Below, piece after piece: positions 1 through 5,930 of a DNA stretch of 7,734 bases. Origin of the DNA: an uncultured Collinsella sp. (lineage in GTDB: Bacteria; Actinomycetota; Coriobacteriia; Coriobacteriales; Coriobacteriaceae); contig CATVZP010000094.1 in NCBI GenBank assembly GCA_958348565.1, positions 1 to 7,734 on the forward strand. The letters run 5' to 3'. The translations under genes were made by a program, and so were the position numbers. Within the stretch, counting starts at the first letter, position 1, and every line of letters starts with the position of its first letter. The notes under the pieces are model-generated. The model was not told the DNA's origin, did not search any database, and saw nothing but the letters and a program-made list of their open reading frames with translations.

Positions 1-192
1 GTCAGCTAACAGTTGATAAGTAAATTAGTTCCTTATCACTGTTAAGCCAAGGCTTAATGAGGTTTGACGTTGCGATGAAACCGCAGGTAAAAGCTATCGA
101 GTAACACTCTTGAAAGGTTTTGAGCTTAAGGGCTTTCTAAGGTTTGTGACGTGGATGTGGCGCGGACGTGCGGAGCGTGTGAATGCTCGCTG
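1..192. other. Non-coding AT-rich region with small hairpins
   Basis: All three plus frames hit stops within the first 30 bases and the minus frames are also closed near the left edge, so no gene enters from the left. The stretch is visibly more AT-rich than the genes. It holds hairpins at 7-44 and 42-57 (listed separately) and a weaker one at 109-141 (CTTGAAAG pairing with CTTTCTAAG, one bulge). No clear rho-independent terminator for the minus-strand gene ending at 193 is visible. It may be another intergenic repeat element of the kind seen later in the window, but this is inference. Confidence 0.55.
7..57. repeat. Two adjacent, overlapping inverted repeats
   Basis: TAACAGTTGATAAG (7-20) pairs with CTTATCACTGTTA (32-44), giving a 13-bp stem with one bulged T. 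It is immediately followed by a perfect 7-bp inverted repeat TTAAGCC-AA-GGCTTAA (42-57). The two share bases 42-44, so they cannot both form fully. Neither is followed by a T-run on either strand, so a terminator is not supported. Function unknown. Confidence 0.5.
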
Positions 193-1182
193 TTAGCGCT
201 GCGGCTCTGCGGCGCGCACCTGCTCGATGACCTTTTCCATCGTGGTGTCGATGCGGTCTTTTTTGAGCTCGCATTCCCAGATGGTTATGGGCGTCCAGCC
301 CATTTGAGTGAGCGCTGCCACGGCGGCGCGATCGCGTTCGACGTTGCGACGGAACTTTGCCTCCCAAAACTCAACGTTGCGCTTGGGCTGGCTCGGATTG
401 CACTTGGGGCAGCGGTGCCAAAAGCAGCCGTTGACGAAGATGGCGATCTTGCGTCCGGGGAAGGCGATATCGGGCTTGCCGGGTACCTTCCATTCCAAAC
501 GATAGCCCGTAAGGCCCGCGGCGCGCAGGCGCTGGCGAACGAGCAACTCGGGCTTGGTGTTGGCGCGCTTGTTGCCCTTCATGGACTTTTTGATGGCGGC
601 GCGACGGCGGACCAGTTCGCGCTCGTCAGCGGAGAGGTCCGAGGTATCGATGCCGTCGAGCAGACCTGGTTTGGGGTGCTTTTTGCTACGGCGCTTAGGT
701 GTGCTCTTGGGCTTGGAAGCGGGCTCGTCGGTCGTGGTGGCCTCGGCGTCGTTGGCAGTGCCGTTGGCCTCAAGCCGATCTTCCTTCAGCTCAATCAGGG
801 CATCAATGAGCCCCTTGTCGGCGGGCATCCATTCCACCATGGCAAGCGAGGTACGCGGAATCCAGCGGATATCGAGCTGGCGGTCGTGCTTCTGAGGTTC
901 ATCGGATTCATCGGCGAGCGAGCAGTAGTAGCACTCCATGGAGAGATGGAAATCGGGGTAGTCGTACTCGACGGTATAGAAATCGCGCAGGTTGGTGACT
1001 TTTACCTGCAGCTCTTCCATGAGCTCGCGGCGTACGGCGTCCTCGGGCGTCTCGCCGCGCATGAGCTTGCCACCGGGGAACTCCCAAAGTCCCAGCATGT
1101 CGCCATAGCCGCGCTGCACGGCAAGCAGCTCGTCAGATCCTTCCTTGCGAATGATCCCAGCGGCAACATGAACAGTCTTCAA
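193..1182 (-). CDS. vsr: Nudix hydrolase-Vsr mismatch endonuclease fusion
   Basis: A 329-residue two-domain protein. Residues 2-130 are a MutT/NudG-like Nudix hydrolase: WEFPGGK precedes a Nudix box from G38 to V60, with E44 and the metal-binding R52-E53...E56-E57. Residues 131-195 form a charged, proline-rich linker with a basic patch (KRRSKK). Residues about 200-329 are a Vsr endonuclease: E212, KPD with D238 matching E. coli D51, NGCFWH at 251-256 with F254/W255 matching the intercalating pair, and C253, C258, C261 and C304 as the likely zinc site. Nudix enzymes hydrolyse damaged nucleoside triphosphates; Vsr nicks at T:G mismatches left by 5-methylcytosine deamination. A TTG start at 1182 is chosen: AGGA lies six bases upstream and the Nudix fold begins at once (KTVHVAAGII). 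The frame stays open to 1548, but that part overlaps the divergent ABC gene and is not protein-like. No Dcm-type methylase is in the window. The domain calls are firm; joint function is inferred. Confidence 0.88.
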   Translation of the reverse strand: MKTVHVAAGIIRKEGSDELLAVQRGYGDMLGLWEFPGGKLMRGETPEDAVRRELMEELQVKVTNLRDFYTVEYDYPDFHLSMECYYCSLADESDEPQKHDRQLDIRWIPRTSLAMVEWMPADKGLIDALIELKEDRLEANGTANDAEATTTDEPASKPKSTPKRRSKKHPKPGLLDGIDTSDLSADERELVRRRAAIKKSMKGNKRANTKPELLVRQRLRAAGLTGYRLEWKVPGKPDIAFPGRKIAIFVNGCFWHRCPKCNPSQPKRNVEFWEAKFRRNVERDRAAVAALTQMGWTPITIWECELKKDRIDTTMEKVIEQVRAAEPQR

Positions 1183-1229
1183 CAGGAGTCCTCTCTCAAC
1201 ATCAACACGTGGCAGGGTGGCTACCCGTA

Positions 1230-1257
1230 CCTTACACAACGGTAAGGCAAGCGTAAG
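1230..1257. promoter_or_regulatory. Candidate operator between the divergent genes
   Basis: CCTTAC (1230-1235) and GTAAGG (1242-1247) form a 6-bp inverted repeat with a 6-base spacer. A third half-site, GTAAG, recurs at 1253-1257, eleven bases (about one helical turn) from the GTAAG at 1242. The position, roughly 75-100 bases before the ABC ATPase start and 48-75 bases before the Nudix-Vsr start, suits a transcription-factor site. The regulator is unknown and no regulator gene is in the window. Confidence 0.3.
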
Positions 1258-1270
1258 CCATATCGATGGT

Positions 1271-1298
1271 AGCCGACTCGTCTTCTTGCGACTATAGA
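1271..1298 (+). promoter_or_regulatory. Weak candidate promoter for the Bce-type ABC operon
   Basis: TATAGA at 1293-1298 resembles a -10 box (4 of 6). A poor -35 candidate (TAGCCG, about 1270-1275) lies 17 bases upstream. Transcription would start near 1305, giving a leader of about 25 bases. An alternative is TTGCGA at 1286-1291, but it lacks a good -10. Low confidence. Confidence 0.22.
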
Positions 1299-1330
1299 TG
1301 CCGTAGACTAATTGCAAGAAAGGACTCGGT

Positions 1331-2116
1331 ATGCAAACCACGCACATGGCGACCCCGGTACTGGAGGTCGCGCATCTCGAAAAGGTATATGGAGCGCTGG
1401 GCAACGTGACCCGCGCGCTCAACGACGTCAGCTTCACGGTCAACCGCGGCGAATTTGTTGGCATCATGGGCGCTTCGGGCTCGGGCAAGTCGACGTTGCT
1501 CAACTGCGTGTCGACCATCGATAGCGCCACGAGCGGCACGATCCGCATTAATGGTCAGGACGTGACGCGCATGAAGCAGGCCAAGCTCTCGCAGTTCCGC
1601 CGCGAGGAGCTCGGCTTTATCTTCCAGGACTCCAACCTGCTCGATACGCTCACAGCACGCGAGAACATCGCCCTGCCGCTCACCATCGCCCGCACAAACT
1701 CGGCAGAGATCTCGACCCGCGTGCAGGATGTGGCAGCGCGCCTGTCCGTGAGCCAGGTGCTCGACAAGTATCCCTACCAGATGTCCGGCGGTCAGCAGCA
1801 GCGCGTCGCCGCCTGCCGCGCGCTCGTCACCGACCCCACCATGATCATGGCCGACGAGCCCACCGGTGCCCTCGATTCCAAGAGCGCTCGCCTGCTGCTC
1901 GAGAGCCTGGAGGCCCTCAATCGCCGCCTGCGCGCCACCGTGCTCATGGTCACGCACGACAGCTTTGCCGCCAGTTACACGAGCCGTGTGCTGTTTATTC
2001 GCGACGGCAAGATCTTCACCGAGCTGCGCCGCGGCGACACCGACCGCCGAGAGTTCTTCGACCGCATTATGGAGGTCGTTGCCATGATGGGCGGTGAGGG
2101 CTCCGATGCTCTGTAA
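1331..2116 (+). CDS. Bce/LolD-type ABC transporter ATP-binding protein
   Basis: A 261-residue cytoplasmic ATPase that powers the permease encoded next. Motifs are complete: Walker A GASGSGKST (47-55), Q-loop Q99, signature MSGGQQQR (151-158), Walker B MIMADEP (171-177) with catalytic E176, D-loop ALDS (180-183) and H-loop H209. GASGSGKSTLLN and DEPTGALDS are typical of the BceA/YtrE/MacB/LolD group, whose members work with FtsX-like permeases as mechanotransmission machines in peptide-antibiotic detoxification, flux sensing or envelope processes. The ATG at 1331 is chosen because AAGAAAGGA sits six bases upstream; an in-frame ATG at 1346 (MATPVLEV) has no comparable ribosome binding site. The gene overlaps the permease start by 11 bases, implying translational coupling. 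The substrate cannot be read from the ATPase; peptide antibiotics such as bacitracin or lantibiotics are the family-based guess. Confidence 0.92.
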   Translation: MQTTHMATPVLEVAHLEKVYGALGNVTRALNDVSFTVNRGEFVGIMGASGSGKSTLLNCVSTIDSATSGTIRINGQDVTRMKQAKLSQFRREELGFIFQDSNLLDTLTARENIALPLTIARTNSAEISTRVQDVAARLSVSQVLDKYPYQMSGGQQQRVAACRALVTDPTMIMADEPTGALDSKSARLLLESLEALNRRLRATVLMVTHDSFAASYTSRVLFIRDGKIFTELRRGDTDRREFFDRIMEVVAMMGGEGSDAL

Positions 2117-4316
2117 ACTCGCTTGGGGCAACGTCCGCCGCGCCGGCCGCGACTACCTCGTCTACTTGCTGACGCTCACCCTGGGCGTCACGGTCTTCTA
2201 TGCCTTTAACACCATCTCGATGCAGGTCGACATCGCCGGAATCGATGAAGAGGGCTTGGCGCAGGTTATGGGCAGCATGCTCGGCGACCTGACGTACTTT
2301 TTGGCCGGTGTCATGGCTTTTTTGATGGTGTACGCCAATAACTTCATCATGAAACGCCGCAAAAAGGAGTTTGGCCTGTACCAGGTGCTCGGCATGGGGC
2401 GCGGGCGCGTCGCCACGATCATGGCGCTCGAGACGGTGATTGTCTCGGTGGTGGCCTTTGTCGCCGGTATTGTGCTGGGTGTGGGACTCTCCCAGCTCAT
2501 GACGTTCTTTACGGCCTCGCTCTTTAAGACACAGATCGCCAATTTCCACTTCTTTTTCTCGATGCATGCGTTCAATCTGACCCTTGCCTGCATGCTCGTA
2601 ATGTTTGTGCTCACGCTACTGCTGAACCTCCGCGCCGTGCGTCGTACCAAACTCATCGAGCTTATGGGTGCCGAGCGTCGCAACGAGAGCATCAAGACAC
2701 GCAACCCCTGGATCGCGATTGCCATCTTTGCCGTGGGTGCGGTGCTTGTGGGCGTGGCCTATTACCGTCTGCTACGTGATGGGTTCCCGCTAACCGCGAC
2801 GGACAGCAAGCTGCAAGAGGCCATGAACCAGTTTGGTATTACGACCGCTATGGTTACCGTGGGCACCTTTGCCCTGTTCTGGGGACTCTCGGGCATGCTC
2901 ATCAAGCTGCTGCAGAGCCTGCGCGGCGTGTATTGGCGTGGCCTCAACATGTTTACCGTGCGCCAGCTTGCGGCCAAGGTCAACACCGTGTGCTTTTCGA
3001 TGGGCGTCATCGCGATGCTCCTGTTTTTGGCCATCACCTCGGTGACGTGCGGTATGTCGATTGCCAATGTGATGAACGAAAACCTGGAGCGCTATAACCC
3101 TGTTGACGTGTCTCAGACGTATGTCTATTACACGCCCGATACGCTCGACTACTACAAAGGGTACAAAGGGTATGTCAATCCGTCTGAGGCCGATCGCATG
3201 GTGTTGGCCGATACAACGGTCGATTTGTACCCTGCATGGCACGGCAAGGGCAAGTCGGCGAACAACAACGACGAGACCGGCAAGAAGGTCGATATCGCCG
3301 ATGTTGCCGGTGAGCATGTGCAGATCGATTCGTATCTGAGTTACCCATTTGGCGGCTCGAATCCTTCGGTGACCCCAAGTGAGATGTGCAAGATTATGGG
3401 CGAAAAGCTTCCCAAGGCGTTCGGGGGTAGCAATGCCGATACGATGGGTCTGTTTGTGACGCCGGCGAGCCAGTACAACAAACTGCGTCAGATGATGGGC
3501 GAGGAGCCGGTGCACATTGGCCGCGACCAGTACTTGCTCACGTGTGATATGGGCGGCGAGCTGGTCGACCTGTACACCAAATACATGGCCGGCGGCCATA
3601 CCCTCACCTTGGGTGGGCATGAGCTCAAGCCCGCAACCGATAAGTCGGACGAAGATACGGCGGCCATCGCCAACTCGGCGATGGGCAGTAATCCGGGTAC
3701 CGTCGTCGTTGCCGACGAGCTGTTGTCCCAACTTAATCTGCAGCCGTATTCCAGTAGCCTGCTCGTTAACTACAAACAGGGGATGGATACGACTGAGGCA
3801 GACGAGAGCATTAAAAACACTGTGCTCGACAATCTGCTCGTTGACGGCAAGGAGCCGGGGTCGTGGGGAATCTTCATCACACGCTCCGAGATGTACACGC
3901 AAGCAGCGCAAATGAACGGTCTTATTAGCTACCTAGCCATCTACATCGGCTTTGTATTGGTCGTTGCATGCGCGGCGATTCTGTCGATCCAGCAACTCTC
4001 CAACGTGGCCGACGGCAGCCGCAGCTATCGCGTGCTGGCGCAGATCGGCTGCGACGACCGCCAGATCCGCCATTCGGTGATGGCGCAGCAAGCGGTATTC
4101 TTCCTGTTCCCGCTGGCGGTGGGCTTGGCGCACTCCTTTGTGGCACTTAAGGTGATCATCGAGCTGGTGAGCATATTCGGAAATATGAGCATCGGCGGCA
4201 CCGTGGGCCTCACCTGTGCAATCTTCCTGGCAGCATACGGTGGCTACTTCCTGGTGACCTACCTCATGAGCGCCGGCATGGTGCAAGCTGCTATCGCCAC
4301 CCGCTACAGCGAGTAA
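2106..4316 (+). CDS. BceB-like FtsX-superfamily ABC permease
   Basis: A 736-residue membrane protein with the BceB layout. Seven N-terminal hydrophobic helices are at about 17-37, 59-80, 102-128, 155-175, 201-220, 246-266 and 294-315. A large polar extracellular domain spans about 316-603, followed by three helices at about 606-626, 660-681 and 698-721. FtsX-type couplings to the ATPase are visible, for example KEFGLYQVLGMGRGRV after helix 2. The N-terminus (MLCKLAWGNVRRAGRDYLVY) is characteristic of the family. The ATG at 2106 is preferred because GAGGG lies five bases upstream; an in-frame GTG at 2094 would add four residues but has a weaker site. It should form a complex with the upstream ATPase and bind or remove a peptide or lipid-II-cycle ligand. 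At roughly 290 residues the extracellular domain is larger than my recollection of the BceB sensor domain (BceB is about 646 residues), so the ligand may differ. No histidine kinase or response regulator is adjacent within the window. A terminator follows. Confidence 0.9.
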   Translation: MLCKLAWGNVRRAGRDYLVYLLTLTLGVTVFYAFNTISMQVDIAGIDEEGLAQVMGSMLGDLTYFLAGVMAFLMVYANNFIMKRRKKEFGLYQVLGMGRGRVATIMALETVIVSVVAFVAGIVLGVGLSQLMTFFTASLFKTQIANFHFFFSMHAFNLTLACMLVMFVLTLLLNLRAVRRTKLIELMGAERRNESIKTRNPWIAIAIFAVGAVLVGVAYYRLLRDGFPLTATDSKLQEAMNQFGITTAMVTVGTFALFWGLSGMLIKLLQSLRGVYWRGLNMFTVRQLAAKVNTVCFSMGVIAMLLFLAITSVTCGMSIANVMNENLERYNPVDVSQTYVYYTPDTLDYYKGYKGYVNPSEADRMVLADTTVDLYPAWHGKGKSANNNDETGKKVDIADVAGEHVQIDSYLSYPFGGSNPSVTPSEMCKIMGEKLPKAFGGSNADTMGLFVTPASQYNKLRQMMGEEPVHIGRDQYLLTCDMGGELVDLYTKYMAGGHTLTLGGHELKPATDKSDEDTAAIANSAMGSNPGTVVVADELLSQLNLQPYSSSLLVNYKQGMDTTEADESIKNTVLDNLLVDGKEPGSWGIFITRSEMYTQAAQMNGLISYLAIYIGFVLVVACAAILSIQQLSNVADGSRSYRVLAQIGCDDRQIRHSVMAQQAVFFLFPLAVGLAHSFVALKVIIELVSIFGNMSIGGTVGLTCAIFLAAYGGYFLVTYLMSAGMVQAAIATRYSE

Positions 4317-4353
4317 CAAGCGGGCAAAACGGTCGCAAAATCAGAGGCGTATT

Positions 4354-4394
4354 ACCGCCGCGAAGGGACCAGGGGCCCTTTCGCGGCGGTTTTT
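4354..4394 (+). terminator. Rho-independent terminator of the ABC operon
   Basis: ACCGCCGCGAAGGG (4354-4367) pairs with CCCTTTCGCGGCGGT (4376-4390), with one bulged base and a short loop. A run of five T follows (4390-4394). It lies 37 bases after the permease stop codon, the right place to end that transcript. Confidence 0.9.
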
Positions 4395-4417
4395 GCCAAT
4401 CTGGTGCGTCTCAGATA

Positions 4418-4538
4418 CAAGTGAGTAGACTTTTTTGAACCTGCCGAGCACATCGCGACAAATGCTCAATAAAACCGCAGGTCAGAGCCGTGGCGTTTTA
4501 GGGTGTGCTTAGACTCCTGCAAAAAGCCTACTCACTTG
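4418..4538. repeat. 121-bp element with 18-bp terminal inverted repeats
   Basis: CAAGTGAGTAGACTTTTT (4418-4435) and the reverse complement of 4521-4538 agree at 17 of 18 positions, the one difference being A versus G. The 85-base interior is non-coding and contains AAACCGCAGGTCAGAGC (4472-4488), of which a 15-of-17 match occurs at 78-94. The structure fits a MITE- or REP-like non-autonomous element, or a structured RNA closed by a long terminal stem. No flanking target duplication could be identified. Confidence 0.65.
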
Positions 4539-4554
4539 GTTTTTCTGCTAGAAG

Positions 4555-4591
4555 ACCGCCGCGAGGGAAGGCAACTCCCTTACGGCGGTTT
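4555..4591 (+). terminator. Terminator-like hairpin, weak T-tract
   Basis: ACCGCCG (4555-4561) pairs with CGGCGGT (4583-4589), and AGGGA with TCCCT lower in the loop, separated by a two-base mismatch. Only three T follow. The left arm starts with the same ten bases (ACCGCCGCGA) as the main terminator at 4354, so it may be a degenerate duplicate of it. It could end readthrough or a transcript from the 4418-4538 element. Confidence 0.45.
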
Positions 4592-4606
4592 GGACGTTTG
4601 CCCAGA

Positions 4607-4634
4607 TAGCCGTTGGGGACGTCCCCAACGGCTA
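4607..4634. repeat. 28-bp perfect palindrome
   Basis: TAGCCGTTGGGGAC is followed directly by its exact reverse complement GTCCCCAACGGCTA with no spacer. It lies in the space between convergent genes. A REP-like element, a protein-binding site or a cruciform-forming sequence are all possible. There is no T-run to make it a terminator. Confidence 0.7.
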
Positions 4635-4637
4635 CCC

Positions 4638-4684
4638 AAGGAGTGTCCCAAACTGCCGGCAGAAAAGGAGCGTCCCTAACTGCC
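4638..4684. repeat. Two-copy direct repeat, 27-base period
   Basis: AAGGAGTGTCCCAAACTGCC (4638-4657) recurs as AAGGAGCGTCCCTAACTGCC (4665-4684), 18 of 20 identical, separated by GGCAGAA. It begins four bases after the palindrome, so palindrome and repeats may be one composite intergenic element. Confidence 0.6.
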
Positions 4685-4689
4685 ACATC

Positions 4690-4724
4690 AAACGAAAGGG
4701 CGCTGACCTCCTGGTCGCGCCCTT
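4690..4724 (-). terminator. Probable terminator of the DAHP synthase gene
   Basis: Read on the minus strand, AAGGGCGC-GACC pairs with GGTC-A-GCGCCCTT, an interrupted 12-bp stem with a four-base loop and one bulged A, followed by the T-rich TCGTTTG. It lies 77 bases beyond the stop codon. A further hairpin without a T-tract sits between (4772-4801). Confidence 0.55.
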
Positions 4725-4771
4725 GAAGTTGAACGTCAGATTGTCCAAATGCGACCCGCGCAGCGTCGGCC

Positions 4772-4801
4772 GGTTACGGCGTTTGGTAAAACGCCGTAAC
4801 C
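4772..4801. repeat. 13-bp-stem hairpin abutting the stop codon
   Basis: GGTTACGGCGTTT (4772-4784) and AAACGCCGTAACC (4789-4801) are perfect complements around the four-base loop GGTA. The right arm includes the last base of the DAHP synthase stop codon. No T-tract follows on the minus strand, so it may protect the 3' end of the mRNA or be a repeat rather than terminate. Confidence 0.6.
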
Positions 4802-5832
4802 TACACCCGCTCCGCGATCTCGTGGATGAGGTAGTCGGTCTTTTCCCAGCCCAGGCACGGATCGGTGATCGACTTGCCAAAGACGCCGCCGTCGACCGGC
4901 TGGTTGCCGTCCTCCAGGTAGGACTCGATCATAAAGCCCTTGACCAGCTTGGAGATGGACTCGTTGCGGCGGCAGCTGTCGAGCACCTCCTTGCAAATGC
5001 GATACTGCTCAAGCGGGCGCTTACCCGAGTTGTCGTGGTTGCAGTCGATGACCGCTGCCGGATTGGCATAGCCGGCGTGCTCGGTGTAGCGTTCGGCCAG
5101 GCGCTCCAGGTGCTCGTAGTGGTAGTTGGGGTAGGTGCGACCGTCGAGACCGATGTAGCCACGCATAACGGCGTGCGCGAGCGGATTGCCGTCGCACTCG
5201 ACCTCCCAGTTGCGGAAGATGAAGCTCTGGTGCGCCTGCGCGGCGTAAATGGAGTTGAGCATAACGGTGGTAGAGCCGGCAGTGGGATTCTTCATGCCGA
5301 CGGGTACCGAAATACCGCTCGACACCAGGCGATGCTCCTGGTTCTCGACCGAGCGTGCGCCCACGGCAACATAGCTCAGCAGGTCAACGAGGTACTGGTA
5401 GTTGGACGGATAGAGCATCTCGTCGGCGGTGAAGAAGCCTGTTTCCTTAATAACGCGCAGGTGCATATGGCGGATGGCCTTGACGCCCTCGAGCAGGTCG
5501 TCGGGAGCCTCGGGGTTGGGGTTGTGCAGCAGGCCCTTGTAGCCGGTGCCCTTGGTGCGCGGCTTATTGGTGTAGACGCGCGGAATGATGATGAGCTTGT
5601 CCTTGACCTCCTCGGCGGTCTTGGCCAGTCGGTTCATGTACTCGAGGACCGAATCCTCGCGGTCGGCAGAGCACGGGCCGATGATGAGCACCTTGCGTGC
5701 GTCCTCGCCGGTAAAGACTTTGGCGACCTCGGCGTCAAATGCCTGCTTTTTGGCGGTAAGCTCGGCAGAAAGCGGCATTTCCTCGCGGATCTCCATGGGG
5801 ATCGGCAGCCTGCGTTTGAATTCCATGGCCAT
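4801..5832 (-). CDS. aroF: 3-deoxy-7-phosphoheptulonate (DAHP) synthase, type I-alpha
   Basis: A 343-residue cytoplasmic enzyme that condenses phosphoenolpyruvate and erythrose 4-phosphate to DAHP, the first step of the shikimate pathway to aromatic amino acids and chorismate. Family motifs are in order: IGPCSADRED (51-60), PRVYTNKPRTKGTGYKGL (84-101), GARSVENQEHR (158-168), VGMKNPTAG (178-186), VIDCNHDNSGK (261-271), MIESYLEDGNQ (301-311) and KSITDPCLGWE (320-330). C54, H266, E303 and D324 match the four metal ligands of E. coli AroG. The ATG at 5832 is preceded five bases upstream by GAGGAGG. The segment around 187-240 (FRNWEVECDGNPLAH, RGYIGLDGRTYPNYHYEH) differs from enteric AroF/G/H, so this is a divergent subclass and which amino acid inhibits it cannot be predicted. 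No other aro gene is in the window. The symbol marks the enzyme class, not the specific isozyme. Confidence 0.94.
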   Translation of the reverse strand: MAMEFKRRLPIPMEIREEMPLSAELTAKKQAFDAEVAKVFTGEDARKVLIIGPCSADREDSVLEYMNRLAKTAEEVKDKLIIIPRVYTNKPRTKGTGYKGLLHNPNPEAPDDLLEGVKAIRHMHLRVIKETGFFTADEMLYPSNYQYLVDLLSYVAVGARSVENQEHRLVSSGISVPVGMKNPTAGSTTVMLNSIYAAQAHQSFIFRNWEVECDGNPLAHAVMRGYIGLDGRTYPNYHYEHLERLAERYTEHAGYANPAAVIDCNHDNSGKRPLEQYRICKEVLDSCRRNESISKLVKGFMIESYLEDGNQPVDGGVFGKSITDPCLGWEKTDYLIHEIAERV

Positions 5833-5837
5833 AGGGG

Positions 5838-5844
5838 CCTCCTC
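5838..5844 (-). promoter_or_regulatory. Strong ribosome binding site for DAHP synthase
   Basis: GAGGAGG on the minus strand, five bases before the ATG at 5832. It decides in favour of that start over the in-frame ATG two codons downstream. Confidence 0.85.
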
Positions 5845-5886
5845 AATCTATAAAAAGAGCAATAAGCGTATTGTCGAGTGTTCGGC

Positions 5887-5915
5887 ATTATCCGCTGTCG
5901 CACGCTAAAGTGCAA
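5887..5915 (-). promoter_or_regulatory. Candidate sigma-70-type promoter of DAHP synthase
   Basis: On the minus strand TTGCAC (5915-5910) and GATAAT (5892-5887) are 17 bases apart, matching 4 of 6 and 5 of 6 consensus bases. Transcription would begin near 5880, leaving a leader of about 48 bases, too short for a T-box or a peptide-attenuator leader. No operator was recognised. Confidence 0.5.
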
Positions 5916-5930
5916 GCCCTTGCCACCCCG

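Larger units (their letters stand above)
4317..4800. other. Gene-free interval of hairpins and repeats
   Basis: This 484-base space separates two convergent genes and has no credible reading frame. In order it holds the permease terminator (4354-4394), a 121-bp terminal-inverted-repeat element (4418-4538), a second terminator-like hairpin (4555-4591), a 28-bp perfect palindrome (4607-4634), a two-copy direct repeat (4638-4684), a hairpin that probably terminates the minus-strand gene (4690-4724) and a 13-bp-stem hairpin abutting that gene's stop codon (4772-4801). Confidence 0.7.

Noticed and set aside
1..47. Possible integron attC-like site (GTTAAGC at 41-47 with GCTAAC at 5-10)
   Set aside because: The left half does not fit the RYYYAAC consensus, the inner core sites are absent and there is no integrase or cassette array in the window.
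151..1245. Plus-strand open frame of 364 codons opposite the Nudix-Vsr gene
   Set aside because: It is fully antisense to a gene with complete Nudix and Vsr motifs, and its translation resembles no known family. It is a by-product of GC-rich codon use.
1183..1548. Upstream extension of the Nudix-Vsr frame to an ATG at 1548
   Set aside because: The extra 122 codons run antisense into the ABC ATPase gene, are not protein-like, and the Nudix fold begins right at the TTG at 1182, which has its own ribosome binding site.
2790..3911. Minus-strand open frame of 373 codons within the permease gene
   Set aside because: It is a shadow of the permease's extracellular-domain coding region, with histidine- and arginine-rich, low-plausibility content.
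4632..4880. Minus-strand 82-codon open frame over the repeat cluster
   Set aside because: Its C-terminal part is simply the translated 27-base-period repeat and the rest overlaps the end of the DAHP synthase gene in another frame. No ribosome binding site was seen.
4723..5853. Plus-strand 376-codon open frame opposite the DAHP synthase
   Set aside because: It is antisense to a gene with all catalytic motifs, so it is a frame shadow.
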